The notes below the pieces were generated by a model. The model had not been told where the DNA came from, searched no databases, and saw nothing but the letters and a program-made list of their open reading frames with translations. From NCBI RefSeq assembly GCF_017877135.1, contig NZ_JAGIPH010000007.1:62001-126000 (forward strand): a stretch of DNA of 64,000 nt, read 5' to 3'. This document shows, one piece after another, positions 43,948-52,620 of this stretch. Made by a program: the position numbers and the translations under genes. Positions within the stretch are counted from its first letter, which is position 1. Each line of letters begins with the position of its first letter. Source of the stretch: Neorhizobium galegae (GTDB lineage: Bacteria; Pseudomonadota; Alphaproteobacteria; Rhizobiales; Rhizobiaceae).

Positions 43948-44755
43948 TCGCCCCGCGGGCTCTGCGCCGGTCGTGCGCACCGCCATCCTCATCCTCACCT
44001 GCAGCATCTCTTCGGCCAAACGGCTGGAAAATGCCCGTGCGCAGGCCCATGATGTCTTCGGCCAGGCACCGGTGCGCGTGGTGGACGGGTTCATCGGCCG
44101 CGATCCGGAAATCGACCGGATCTATGATACGGAAAAGGCCCGCCGCTGGTGCAAACGCATCCCGACCCGCAGCGAAATTGCAGCCTATGCCACCCATCGG
44201 CTCGGCTGGCAGACGCTGCTCGACAGCGATTTCGACCATGCCCTTCTGCTTGAGGACGATTTCTACATTCGCGACCCCGAGATCGTGCGCCAGGCCGTCG
44301 ATCGTGCCGGCGAATTGCTCGCCCAAGGGCGTCATATCGTCAAGCTCTTCGATTTTCCGCGCGACCGGTCGCGCAATCTCGGCGTCTGGACGCGCGCAGG
44401 CGGCATGTCGCTGGTCAAATGGCAGCGCACCCGCGCCGGTCTCGTCGGCTACCTGATCTCTCGGGAAGGGGCAAAGCGCTTCCTTTCCCGCAAGCGGGTC
44501 TTCCGCGTGGTCGATGAGGATATCAAGTTCTTCTGGGAACTCGGGCTCGATATCTGGTCCATTCCGGGCAACCCGATCTGCGAAACAGCCATGGTGCTCG
44601 GCGGAAGCCTGCTGCAGGAGGATAGAAAGCGGGCGCGGGGACGCAACCTCATGCGCTCGCTGAAGGGCATCGTGCTGACACTGCACCGAGACTGGTTTAC
44701 GCGGTACCATTTCCGGCGCTACCGGCGCCTGCATCGGTCGACGGAAAGCACCTGA
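43934..44755 (+). CDS. glycosyltransferase family 25
   Basis: The 273-residue protein has the GT25 layout seen in lipopolysaccharide galactosyltransferases: a start VRTAILILTCSISSAKRLENA, the central SEIAAYATHRLGWQTLLDSDFDHALLLEDDF with the acidic LEDD metal motif, and GLVGYLISREGAKRFL before VDEDIKFFWE. The donor and acceptor are unknown. Its ATG is inside the stop region of the GT32-GT62 gene, so the two are translated together. No membrane segment is evident, in keeping with a cytoplasmic enzyme that acts on a membrane-bound or soluble acceptor. Confidence 0.85.
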   Translation: MIDSDRPAGSAPVVRTAILILTCSISSAKRLENARAQAHDVFGQAPVRVVDGFIGRDPEIDRIYDTEKARRWCKRIPTRSEIAAYATHRLGWQTLLDSDFDHALLLEDDFYIRDPEIVRQAVDRAGELLAQGRHIVKLFDFPRDRSRNLGVWTRAGGMSLVKWQRTRAGLVGYLISREGAKRFLSRKRVFRVVDEDIKFFWELGLDIWSIPGNPICETAMVLGGSLLQEDRKRARGRNLMRSLKGIVLTLHRDWFTRYHFRRYRRLHRSTEST

Positions 44756-44779
44756 TTTCGGCAGATGCCGGACGTCACC

Positions 44780-44802
44780 GAGCACACTGCACCACTGTGC
44801 TC
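44780..44802 (+). terminator. stem-loop after the GT25 gene
   Basis: GAGCACA (44780-44786) and TGTGCTC (44796-44802) form a seven-base perfect stem over a nine-base loop, 25 bases beyond the stop. No U-run follows, so the terminator call is weak. Confidence 0.4.
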
Positions 44803-44842
44803 CCCCGGCCTGAGATCACTTTCATACAGTTCGATCATCTAA

Positions 44843-44863
44843 TTTGTGCAATGCAGCAACAAA
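44843..44863. promoter_or_regulatory. TGC-rich dyad, possible PhaR-type site
   Basis: TTTGTGCAATGCAGCAACAAA lies 61 bases before the esterase start. It has TTTGT/ACAAA arms around TGCAATGCA. PhaR sites before polyhydroxybutyrate genes in alphaproteobacteria are, as I recall, TGC-rich like this. Combined with a PHB-depolymerase-like product, the match is suggestive but not proven. Confidence 0.35.
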
Positions 44864-44924
44864 TCCTGTAGAAAGGCGTTGGACACAAGGCTGCGCCATC
44901 CCGGTGCGGCGGCTAGGATTTAAA

Positions 44925-46028
44925 ATGCGCTCTCTTTCCGACACGTTGCAACGGCTGGAACGCCTTCGCGCCCGCACGGGCCAGTTCGCCCGGCAACAGG
45001 GGGCGGACCCGGCTGGCGGTGCACTGACCTCCTTCACCGGTTTCGGCTCAAATCCCGGTGCACTCGGGGCAAAGCTCCATGTGCCGGACCTGATGGTAGG
45101 AAAGCCGCCGGTCGTCGTGGTGCTGCATGGCTGCACCCAGACGGCAGACGCCTATGACCAGGGATCGGGCTGGTCGAAACTCGCCGACGAGCAGGGCTTC
45201 ATCGTTCTCTATCCCGAGCAGGCTCGCGCCAACAATGGCAATCTGTGCTTCAACTGGTTCGTGCCGGAAGACAGCCGTCGCGGTTCGGGCGAGCTCGCCT
45301 CCATCCATCAGATGATCGAGACGGTGATCACGCGCCATGATGCGGACCCGAAGCGGGTCTACATAACCGGACTTTCCGCCGGCGGCGCCATGGCCAATGC
45401 GATGCTGGCGGCCTATCCGGAGATGTTTGCCGGCGGCGCCATTATCGCAGGCCTGCCCTTTGCAACGGCTGCCACCGTGCCGGAGGCCTTCGACCGGATG
45501 CGCGGCCACGGGCTTCCAAGCGAACAGGAATTGCAGCGCCGGCTGAACGATGCCTCCGACCACCAGGGGCCATGGCCGACCGTTGCGGTCTGGCATGGCA
45601 CGGCTGACAGCACCGTTGCCGAAGCCAATGCGCAGGCCATTCTGGCGCAGTGGCGGGGCGTGCATGGCGTGGCCACGGATGCGGCCCATCAGGACAAGGT
45701 TGCCGGCCACGACCGCATTGTCTGGACGGATGCGCGCGGGCGCAGCCTTCTCCAATATTACCGGATCGGGGGCATGGGACATGGAACGCCGGTGGATGCC
45801 ACGACCGGAATGGAAAAACCCGGTCCCTACATGCTCGACATCGGCCTTTCCTCTACCCGCATGATGGCGCAGAGCTGGGGCCTGATGCCCGATGGCATCA
45901 AGGCTGAGGTGGGTAGCCGCCGGGCAGCGTCCAAGCAGATGCCGCCGGACGCCCGCACCGCGCATGCAGCAGGCAGCATTCAGGGCCTTATCGAAGGCGC
46001 GCTGCGCTCAGCCGGCCTGATGCGGTAA
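44925..46028 (+). CDS. PHB-depolymerase-family esterase
   Basis: The 367-residue alpha/beta hydrolase belongs to the poly(3-hydroxybutyrate)-depolymerase-like esterases. It has the oxyanion segment VVLHGCTQTADAYDQGSGW, the nucleophile elbow GLSAGGAMANAML, the acid WHGTADSTV and the histidine in GMGHGTPVD. There is no signal peptide, so it is not a secreted depolymerase; it may act on intracellular PHB granules or other esters. ATG 44925 follows AGGATTT; an ATG at 44844 lies just ahead of the basic N-terminal part and is rejected. A possible PhaR-type site is upstream. Confidence 0.85.
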   Translation: MRSLSDTLQRLERLRARTGQFARQQGADPAGGALTSFTGFGSNPGALGAKLHVPDLMVGKPPVVVVLHGCTQTADAYDQGSGWSKLADEQGFIVLYPEQARANNGNLCFNWFVPEDSRRGSGELASIHQMIETVITRHDADPKRVYITGLSAGGAMANAMLAAYPEMFAGGAIIAGLPFATAATVPEAFDRMRGHGLPSEQELQRRLNDASDHQGPWPTVAVWHGTADSTVAEANAQAILAQWRGVHGVATDAAHQDKVAGHDRIVWTDARGRSLLQYYRIGGMGHGTPVDATTGMEKPGPYMLDIGLSSTRMMAQSWGLMPDGIKAEVGSRRAASKQMPPDARTAHAAGSIQGLIEGALRSAGLMR

Positions 46029-46032
46029 CACG

Positions 46033-46062
46033 AAAAACATGCCGCGCGCCGTGCGGGCGCGG
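46033..46062 (-). terminator. terminator for the alr-dadA genes
   Basis: Reading leftward, a GC-rich stem (CCGCGC at 46042-46047 against GCGCGG at 46057-46062, extended by two more pairs across a bulge) is followed by ATG and five T residues (46033-46037 as A on the top strand). It lies between the convergent esterase and dadA stops. Confidence 0.5.
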
Positions 46063-46092
46063 GGCAGCCCGGTCAGGGGTCTGAAGATCGGG

Positions 46093-47346
46093 TCAGGCGG
46101 CGTAGCGGGATACCGCCAGATCCTTCGTCTCGATATCCGCCTTGTGGCCGCTGACGATGTCGGCAAGCACCTTGGCCGAGCCGCAGCTCATCGTCCAGCC
46201 CAGCGTGCCATGGCCGGTGTTGAGGAAGAGATTGCGCACGCCGGTGGCGCCGATGACCGGCGTGCCATCGGGCGTCATCGGGCGAAGGCCAGACCAGAAG
46301 TCCGCCTTCGTCACATCGCCGCCGGGGAAAAGATCGGTGACGGAATGTTCGAGCGTGCGCCGGCGCGCCAGGCCCAGATCATTGGTATAGCCTGAAATTT
46401 CCGCCATGCCGCCGACACGGATGCGATCGCCAAGCCGGGTGATGGCGATCTTGTAGGTCTCGTCCATCACGGTGGATTCCGGCGCGCGCGTCGCATCGGT
46501 GATCGGAATGGTCAGCGAATAGCCCTTGACCGGATAGACCGGCAGGCGAATGCCGTGCGGCTTGACGAGCATCGGCGAATAGCTGCCGAGCGCCACGACG
46601 ACGGCATCGCTTGTCATGCGGCCGCGACCGGTGATCACTCCCTTCACCGTACCGCCCTCCACCTCGAGCGCCTTGATGTCAACGCCCCACTGGAAGGTGA
46701 CACCCAGCGCTTCAGCCTTTTTCGCCAGCGCATTGGTGAACTTGAAGCAGTCGCCGGTCTCGTCCTTCGGGGTCAGAAGCCCACCCACGATCTTTTCGCG
46801 CACATGGGCGAGCGCCGGCTCAGTGCGGATACAGCCGGCCGGGTCGAGCACTTCGTAAGGAATGCCATCGGCTGCGAGCGCCTTCACGTCCTTGGCAGAA
46901 GCTTCCAGCTGCGCTTCGGTGCGAAACAGCTGGAGCGTGCCCTGCATGCGCTCGTCATAGGCAATGGCCGTGTCTGCCCGCACTTCGGCAAGCGCCAGGC
47001 GGCTGTAATCGGCAAGGCGAAGCATTCGGCTCTTGTTCAGCGCATAACGCTCCGAGGTGCAGTTGGAGAGCATGCGGAACATCCAGGACAGCATGGCCCG
47101 ATCCAGCTTCGGGCGCAGGATGAGCGGCGCATGTTCCATGAAGATCCACTTCAGCGCCTTTTGCGGAATGCCGGGGGCGGCCCAGGGCGAGCAGTAGCCG
47201 AAGGACACTTCACCGGCATTGGCAAAGCTCGTTTCCAGTGCTGGACCGGGCTGACGGTCGACAACCGTCACCTCATGGCCGGCCTTTGCCAGGTAATAGG
47301 CGGAGGTAACCCCGACGACGCCGGCTCCGAGAATGGTGATCTTCAT
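46093..47346 (-). CDS. dadA: D-amino acid dehydrogenase
   Basis: The 417-residue FAD enzyme oxidatively deaminates D-alanine and other D-amino acids to keto acids, passing electrons to the respiratory chain. It has the FAD motif [15 protein letters not shown] at residues 4-18, [36 protein letters not shown] and the C-terminal [21 protein letters not shown], all typical of DadA. It follows the alanine racemase gene after 29 bases, so the pair converts L-alanine through D-alanine to pyruvate. Confidence 0.95.
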   Translation of the reverse strand: MKITILGAGVVGVTSAYYLAKAGHEVTVVDRQPGPALETSFANAGEVSFGYCSPWAAPGIPQKALKWIFMEHAPLILRPKLDRAMLSWMFRMLSNCTSERYALNKSRMLRLADYSRLALAEVRADTAIAYDERMQGTLQLFRTEAQLEASAKDVKALAADGIPYEVLDPAGCIRTEPALAHVREKIVGGLLTPKDETGDCFKFTNALAKKAEALGVTFQWGVDIKALEVEGGTVKGVITGRGRMTSDAVVVALGSYSPMLVKPHGIRLPVYPVKGYSLTIPITDATRAPESTVMDETYKIAITRLGDRIRVGGMAEISGYTNDLGLARRRTLEHSVTDLFPGGDVTKADFWSGLRPMTPDGTPVIGATGVRNLFLNTGHGTLGWTMSCGSAKVLADIVSGHKADIETKDLAVSRYAA

Positions 47347-47375
47347 GGTCTTCCCCTTTTTATTGTGTCGTTCGG

Positions 47376-48494
47376 TCAGCGGTACTGGCGGAAATAGCGG
47401 TGGCCGAGGCCGGTCAGGATCTCCCAGGAAATCGTGCCGGCGGTTTCCGCCACCTCTTCCAGCGTCTGGTGCTGCCCGATGAATTCGACGAGACTGCCAA
47501 GCGCCAGCATGCCCGGTTCAAGATCGCTGATGTCGATGATGGTGCTGTCCATCGAGACGCGCCCGACGATGGGAAGGCGGTGACCCTTGAAAAACAGCGC
47601 CCCGCGATTGCTGAGCGTGCGCGGCAAACCGTCCGCATAACCGAGCGCGACGGTGGCAAGCGTCCGTTCGCTGTCGGTCACATAGGTGGCCGAATAGCCG
47701 ACGGCGGTGCCGGCCGGCACGGTGCGGGCCTGGATCACCCGTGCCTCGATCGTCACCACCGGCTCCATGGGCCGCTCGAGGATATCGGTCGGGCGTGCGC
47801 CGTAAAGGGCAATACCGGGCCGCACCAGCGCGCCGCGATAGCTTTCACCGAGAAAGGCACCGGCAGAATTGCCGAAACAGACGGGAACGCCGGGGAAGAT
47901 ACTGGAAAAGCGACGCATCATCTCGGCCTGGGACGCATTGTGCGGATCCTCCGCCTCATCCGCGCAGGCGAGATGGCTCATGATATAGAGGATGTCGATG
48001 CCGGAAAGCAGCGCCGGATCAATAGCGAGAGCCTCCGCCTCGACGCTTGCCATGCCGAGCCGGGACATGCCCGTGTCAAACTGCAAGAGGGCCTTCAGCC
48101 TCTCTCCGACGAGCCCGGCTGCTGCGCGCCAGCGCATGACCTGCTCCAGAGAGTTCAGCACGGGGACGATACCGCGTGCGGCGCAATCCTCTTCGGTGCC
48201 GGGCTGCAGGCCGTTCAGCACGTAAAGGGCGGCATCGCGTGGCAGAAGCGGGCGAAGGATGACAGCCTCTGCATATTGCGCGACGAAGAAATCCCGGCAC
48301 CCTTCGGCGTACAGCGCCGGCGCCACCACCTGGGCGCCCAGCCCATAGGCGTCGGCCTTTACCACGGCGGCGGCTTTGGCCGGCGAAACGGTGGTCGCGA
48401 TGCGGCGGTAATTGCGCTTGAGAGCCGACAGATCGATGGTGAGGATGCCCGGCGCGCCGGCCTTTTCCCACGTGATGGAATGCGACATGTCCAT
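47376..48494 (-). CDS. alr: alanine racemase (catabolic type)
   Basis: The 372-residue PLP racemase has the cofactor lysine in [11 protein letters not shown] (about residue 46), the catalytic tyrosine region [11 protein letters not shown] and [11 protein letters not shown]. It interconverts L- and D-alanine and is encoded just before dadA, like dadX of other bacteria; a separate housekeeping racemase may exist elsewhere. ATG 48494 is preferred because the frame upstream to 48584 crosses the operator. It is divergent from an Lrp-type regulator with a nested inverted repeat between. Confidence 0.93.
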   Translation of the reverse strand: MDMSHSITWEKAGAPGILTIDLSALKRNYRRIATTVSPAKAAAVVKADAYGLGAQVVAPALYAEGCRDFFVAQYAEAVILRPLLPRDAALYVLNGLQPGTEEDCAARGIVPVLNSLEQVMRWRAAAGLVGERLKALLQFDTGMSRLGMASVEAEALAIDPALLSGIDILYIMSHLACADEAEDPHNASQAEMMRRFSSIFPGVPVCFGNSAGAFLGESYRGALVRPGIALYGARPTDILERPMEPVVTIEARVIQARTVPAGTAVGYSATYVTDSERTLATVALGYADGLPRTLSNRGALFFKGHRLPIVGRVSMDSTIIDISDLEPGMLALGSLVEFIGQHQTLEEVAETAGTISWEILTGLGHRYFRQYR

Positions 48495-48537
48495 GGCAAC
48501 CCCGCGCAACTGATGGAAAAAATGTAGCGCAGAGAAC

Positions 48538-48595
48538 TTGCGCGTTTTGAGCATATCTTGCGTGAAAGACGCAATAATGCTCAATTCGAGCGCAA
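48538..48595. promoter_or_regulatory. nested inverted repeat in the alr-lrp divergent region
   Basis: Three concentric inverted repeats share one centre near 48566: TTGCGC/GCGCAA (48538 and 48590), TTGAGCAT/ATGCTCAA (48547-48554 and 48577-48584) and TTGCGT/ACGCAA (48558-48563 and 48569-48574). Lrp/AsnC proteins assemble into octamers and wrap several such sites, so this is the probable operator of the Lrp-type gene and the alr-dadA operon. Confidence 0.7.
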
Positions 48596-48623
48596 GATCA
48601 CCGTAATTCCGAAGGAAACGCGC

Positions 48624-49085
48624 ATGGCCGCGACACTGGACGCCATCGACCGCAACATCATCCGCCTGCTGCGGCTCGACGCGCGCATGAGCAGTTCGAA
48701 AATGGCCGACGTGGTGGGCCTTTCACCGTCGGCCTGCCTGCGGCGCATCAAGCTGATGGAGGAGGCGGGCATCATCCGCGGCTACACGGCGCTGATCGGT
48801 TCCGGCGAGGAAGGCAGCACACTGGCGGTGATGATCAATATCACGCTCGACCGCCAGACGGAGGATTATCTCAACCGGTTCGAGGATGCGGTGCGCAAGC
48901 GCCCGGAAATCCGCGAATGCTACCTGATGACCGGCGACTGGGATTATTTCCTGCGCGTCGAGGTGGAGAGCCCGAAGGAATTCGAGGCGATCCACACCGA
49001 TATCCTATCAAAACTTCCCGGCGTCACGCGCATCCATTCGAGCTTTTCGATCCGCAACGCGCTCGCGCGCGGCAAGCGCGGATAA
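48624..49085 (+). CDS. Lrp/AsnC-family regulator of D-alanine catabolism
   Basis: The 153-residue protein has the AsnC-type helix-turn-helix (about residues 5-60, LDAIDRNIIRLLRLDARMS and LSPSACLRRIKLMEEAGIIRGY, in parts) and the RAM ligand domain (about 65-150, VMINITLDRQTEDYLNRFE and ECYLMTGDWDYFLRVEV). It is divergent from alr-dadA and likely activates that operon when alanine binds, as DadR or PutR-like proteins do. ATG 48624 follows GAAGGAAA; the frame open to 48558 is within the operator. Confidence 0.9.
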   Translation: MAATLDAIDRNIIRLLRLDARMSSSKMADVVGLSPSACLRRIKLMEEAGIIRGYTALIGSGEEGSTLAVMINITLDRQTEDYLNRFEDAVRKRPEIRECYLMTGDWDYFLRVEVESPKEFEAIHTDILSKLPGVTRIHSSFSIRNALARGKRG

Positions 49086-49092
49086 CCAGCCT

Positions 49093-49881
49093 TCAGGCGG
49101 TGGCCCGGGCGCCGAGGCGACGCGCGGCAGCAGCGTCAAACAGCATGGCTCTCAAGGCGCGAACGGTCGCGGTGTCCGTCTGCAGCATCTCGCGCGCTGC
49201 AAAGCTTAAGTCCACCAGTGGGCTGTCGCCCTCGATGAAGCGGGCCGAACAGGAGGCGTGGAGTTCGGTTATGTCCATCCGCTCGAGAAGGAGTCCGGCC
49301 GTCTGCGGGCGAACGCCGGATCCAGGCATAATGGTGATGCGATCACCCGCCTGCGCCATCAGGGCGGCCAGCATGTCAATGCCCTCCAGCGCCGTCTGCC
49401 TGCCGCCGGAGGTGAGGATGCGGGAAAAGCCAAGACCGATCGCCTCTTCCAGCGCCTGCGGCTTGTCCGGCGTCAGATCGAAGGCGCGGTGAAGTGTCAG
49501 ATCCAGCCCTTCGGCATGGCGGCAGAGTTCGCGCAACGTCCTCGTATCCAGCCGACCGTTGGTGCGGCTTGCTCCCAGCACGACGCCGGTCAGGCCTGCG
49601 GCACGCGCCGCATCGATATCGGCCTTCATGATGGCGATTTCCGCCGCCGAAAAGATGAAGTTGCCGGCGCGAGGCCGGATCATCGCCGTGACCGCCACAT
49701 CCTGGCAGCCGGCGAGATCCATGAAGCCACGCGAGGGCGTCAGCCCGCCGACCGACAGCGCCGAACACAGCTCGATACGGCCGGCGCCGCCGTCGAGGGC
49801 TGCAAAAAGTCCGGCGGCATTGTCGACGCAGATTTCAAGGATCGGCTGCACGGTGCCTGGCACTCCCGTTCTATTGCTCAA
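49093..49881 (-). CDS. cutC: CutC-family protein
   Basis: The 262-residue TIM-barrel protein is CutC: ILEICVDNAAGLFAALDGGAGRIELCSALSVGGLTPS (read in parts), MIRPRAGNFIFS, LTLHRAFDLTPD, RILTSGGRQTALEG and IMPGSGVRPQ. CutC has been linked to copper tolerance, though direct evidence is thin and it may be an enzyme of unknown substrate. Its ATG overlaps the stop of the MFS gene, placing it at the end of the leftward run from RidA, an odd place for a copper protein. Confidence 0.92.
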   Translation of the reverse strand: MSNRTGVPGTVQPILEICVDNAAGLFAALDGGAGRIELCSALSVGGLTPSRGFMDLAGCQDVAVTAMIRPRAGNFIFSAAEIAIMKADIDAARAAGLTGVVLGASRTNGRLDTRTLRELCRHAEGLDLTLHRAFDLTPDKPQALEEAIGLGFSRILTSGGRQTALEGIDMLAALMAQAGDRITIMPGSGVRPQTAGLLLERMDITELHASCSARFIEGDSPLVDLSFAAREMLQTDTATVRALRAMLFDAAAARRLGARATA

Positions 49882-51089
49882 ACCATCCGCTTCCTGGACC
49901 CGCCGTCGAGCACAATCAGCAACACGACGCCGGCAAGTCCGAGCGCGGCACTCAGGATGGATGTCGCGCCATATTCACCGATTCGGGTGCCGATGGCGAA
50001 TACCACGGCGCTGAGCCCTGCGCTTAAGAACATGTTGACCGCAATCAGCGAACTGCCAAGGCCCGGCCGGTCGGCAATCAGGTCCTGCAGATATGTGATC
50101 GGCAGGCTGATGATGGCGGCGGCCGCAATACCGCTCAGCACCGTCTGGGCATAGACATGCCAGGTGGCGCTGGAAAGCCCCTGCAGCACCATGTAGACCA
50201 CATAGAGGCTGGCCCCGAGCGCCAGCGCCGTGACGGCGCGCATGTAGCGTTCCGCTTTTCCCCAGACGACGATGAAGATGATCTCGAGGAAGGCGACGAT
50301 GCCGACGATGATGCCGAGATCGGCCACCGTACCGCCGGCCTTGCCGGTGACGATGAGCGGGCGCACGGTATCGCTGACATAGAGCATCGAGCAGATGAGC
50401 GAGATGGAGAGCACCCTTAAGAGCACGCGCGGCGCCATGACCTCACCCAGCGAGGCAAACACCTTGTAACGGTCTTCATGATGGCGCTCGACCGGCGTTT
50501 CGCCACGCGGCAGGAACCAGAGAGCAAGCACGAAGCAGACAAGCGCGGAGGCCGTTGCCACCAGATAGGCCGGCAACATGCTCGGCGCCTTCATCAGCAT
50601 CAGGCCGACCAGTCCCGGCATCAGCACCCAGGAGAGAGAAATGGTGGCGCGCATGGTGGAATTGACGGCAATCAGCGCCGAGGGGCTGAGCCCCGTCGAG
50701 CTTGCCCGCACATTGGCAAAGATCAACGAATTCAGCGCGCCAAAGACCGGCAGCAGGATGAGCTTCGACACGACGAAGGCGGGGGCGCTCGCCATGAGGT
50801 AGACGATGCCAAAGCCGGCGATGCCGAACAGCGACACATAGACGATGGAGGTTCGATAATCACCGAGCCGGTCGGAAAAGATACCCATCAGGACGCTGGC
50901 CGTGACATTGATCACGGCCGCCGCCAGCATCAGAAGCGCGTAGCCTCCATCGCTCAACCCCAGTTCCTGGATGCCGATGATCGACTGGTAGGGGGAAACG
51001 GCAGCCCCCGTCGTCCCGAAGAAGAAGATGGCAAGGGCACTGACCCGCAGCGACGGGTTTTTGAAGCTTGCCCGAAGGGCCGCGCTCAC
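49878..51089 (-). CDS. MFS transporter, sugar-efflux (SetA) type
   Basis: The 403-residue protein has about 12 membrane helices and the MFS loop GIFSDRLGDYRTS between helices 2 and 3. The second-half segment SLPITYLQDLIADRPGLGSSLIAVN resembles SetA-type sugar efflux transporters. It is placed in an operon with a hexosaminidase and a peptidase, so it may move a sugar or amino-sugar derivative; both the direction and the substrate are inferred. It begins 48 bases after the M81 gene and its stop overlaps the cutC start. Confidence 0.82.
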   Translation of the reverse strand: MSAALRASFKNPSLRVSALAIFFFGTTGAAVSPYQSIIGIQELGLSDGGYALLMLAAAVINVTASVLMGIFSDRLGDYRTSIVYVSLFGIAGFGIVYLMASAPAFVVSKLILLPVFGALNSLIFANVRASSTGLSPSALIAVNSTMRATISLSWVLMPGLVGLMLMKAPSMLPAYLVATASALVCFVLALWFLPRGETPVERHHEDRYKVFASLGEVMAPRVLLRVLSISLICSMLYVSDTVRPLIVTGKAGGTVADLGIIVGIVAFLEIIFIVVWGKAERYMRAVTALALGASLYVVYMVLQGLSSATWHVYAQTVLSGIAAAAIISLPITYLQDLIADRPGLGSSLIAVNMFLSAGLSAVVFAIGTRIGEYGATSILSAALGLAGVVLLIVLDGGSRKRMV

Positions 51090-51137
51090 GCGGCACCCCG
51101 GCGGGCAAAGGAGTATCGAGGCATATCTGGCGGGGCC

Positions 51138-52598
51138 TTACGGTTTCGGAACAGGCGCTTCGGCAAAGCGCGCCGAAGGCCGGGGATCGGGGATATACTC
51201 GAAATCCTTGACGAAGGGATAGCTCGGCATCGTGCGGCGCGTATTGCGGATGCGTTCGATATCCTGGTTGATGACGCCATCGGTGAGCGCCATCAGGTTG
51301 GGATTGGCAATCGGCGCAAGCTCCGGCGACAGATAGCCGGATTTGACCACCAGAAGCCGCACCGCCTGCGGATCGATGCCGTGGCGGGTGAAATCAGCGA
51401 GATTGTGGTAGGGCCGGCGCTTGGCCGCCAGGATCAGCGTGATGCCGCCGATGGTGACAACGGCCTGCCGTTCACTGTCGACGCCGGTGTCATCAAGGCG
51501 GACGACCGTTGCCTGCGCCGTGACGGACGGACTTGCCGGATCGAGCGAGCCGCCGATCTTCAGGCTGAGCACCGCGCCGACACCCGCCGCAAAGCAGGCG
51601 TCGACCGCCGGGCGGTCGGTGATGCCGCCGATCACGGCTCCGTCGAAATCCCTCTCGATCAGCGCCTTCAGCACATCGGCGCGGTCGCCAACGCCGCCGC
51701 CGGTCGGATTGTCGCCGGAATCGGCGAGGATCACCGGACGCGTCTGCGTCTTGTCGACGATTTCCAGCATGTCGGCGAGCGGGCCGGTGACAGGGCCAAA
51801 CTGGAAGTCCGCCCTTGCATCCCAGTAGCTCTTGGCAATCTCCGAGGCGACATTGGCGGCTTCCGCCGAGTCCGTTGCGGTCACCACGGCGCAGGCCGTG
51901 CCGCGCGGCTCGTCGGCCCAGACATAGCCGACCATGAGGTTTGCGTCCCAGATGCCGGAGCGGACATCGTGTCCGGGCAGCTTGAGGTAAAGGCTCTTGG
52001 CCGGCTCGTCTTCCGTGGAGGTCCGCTCGCCGGGCAGGAGCACCGGGACCTTCGCCCAGACGACGCCCGGCTTTTCACCGGTCCTCAAGGTCTTCGCAAG
52101 CATCGACCAGGCGCGCACCATCGTGTCGCGCACATCGATATGCGGGGCGGTGCGATAGGCGGCAAAGATGTCGAGCTGGTCGATGATTTTCTGGGTGACA
52201 TTGCCGTGCAGGTCATAGCTGGCTGCAACCGGGATGTCCGGACCGACGACGGCGCGGGCGGCCGAAATCCAGTCACCTTCCGCATCGTCCATACCCTCGA
52301 CATTCATCGCGCCATGCATGGCGAGATAAAGCCCGTCGAGCGGCAGGCTTTTCTTGAGGAGGTCAAGAAACTCCGCCTTGAATGCCTCATAGGTGTGGCG
52401 GGCAACGGGACCGCCCGGCACGGCACGGGCATGGAGCAGCGGCAGATGCTCGATATCGTCGGCCTTCAGGAAGCTGAAATAGTTCGCGCCGAGAAGCTCA
52501 TCCCCGCGCAGCACGCGAAAATCTTCCGGCTGCATCAGCACGGGCGAGGAGGTCGAGCATTCGGTATGAATGCCGCCCACGGCAATACGATAGGTCAT
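51138..52598 (-). CDS. M81-family metallopeptidase (MlrC type)
   Basis: The 486-residue protein belongs to the M81 family named after microcystinase C (MlrC), which cleaves the linearised D-amino-acid-containing peptide microcystin. It shows GGIHTECSTSSP near the start, YLAMHGAMNVEGMDDAEGDW with metal-type residues near 90-110, YDLHGNVTQ, and DSGDNPTGGGVGDRADVL. ATG 52598 follows AAAGGACTG; the frame upstream to 52709 is inside the GH20 gene. It follows the hexosaminidase by 22 bases. Its substrate is unknown; a second family member is encoded at 57.3 kb. Confidence 0.88.
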   Translation of the reverse strand: MTYRIAVGGIHTECSTSSPVLMQPEDFRVLRGDELLGANYFSFLKADDIEHLPLLHARAVPGGPVARHTYEAFKAEFLDLLKKSLPLDGLYLAMHGAMNVEGMDDAEGDWISAARAVVGPDIPVAASYDLHGNVTQKIIDQLDIFAAYRTAPHIDVRDTMVRAWSMLAKTLRTGEKPGVVWAKVPVLLPGERTSTEDEPAKSLYLKLPGHDVRSGIWDANLMVGYVWADEPRGTACAVVTATDSAEAANVASEIAKSYWDARADFQFGPVTGPLADMLEIVDKTQTRPVILADSGDNPTGGGVGDRADVLKALIERDFDGAVIGGITDRPAVDACFAAGVGAVLSLKIGGSLDPASPSVTAQATVVRLDDTGVDSERQAVVTIGGITLILAAKRRPYHNLADFTRHGIDPQAVRLLVVKSGYLSPELAPIANPNLMALTDGVINQDIERIRNTRRTMPSYPFVKDFEYIPDPRPSARFAEAPVPKP

Positions 52599-52620
52599 CG
52601 AAACAGTCCTTTGAAAAAAA

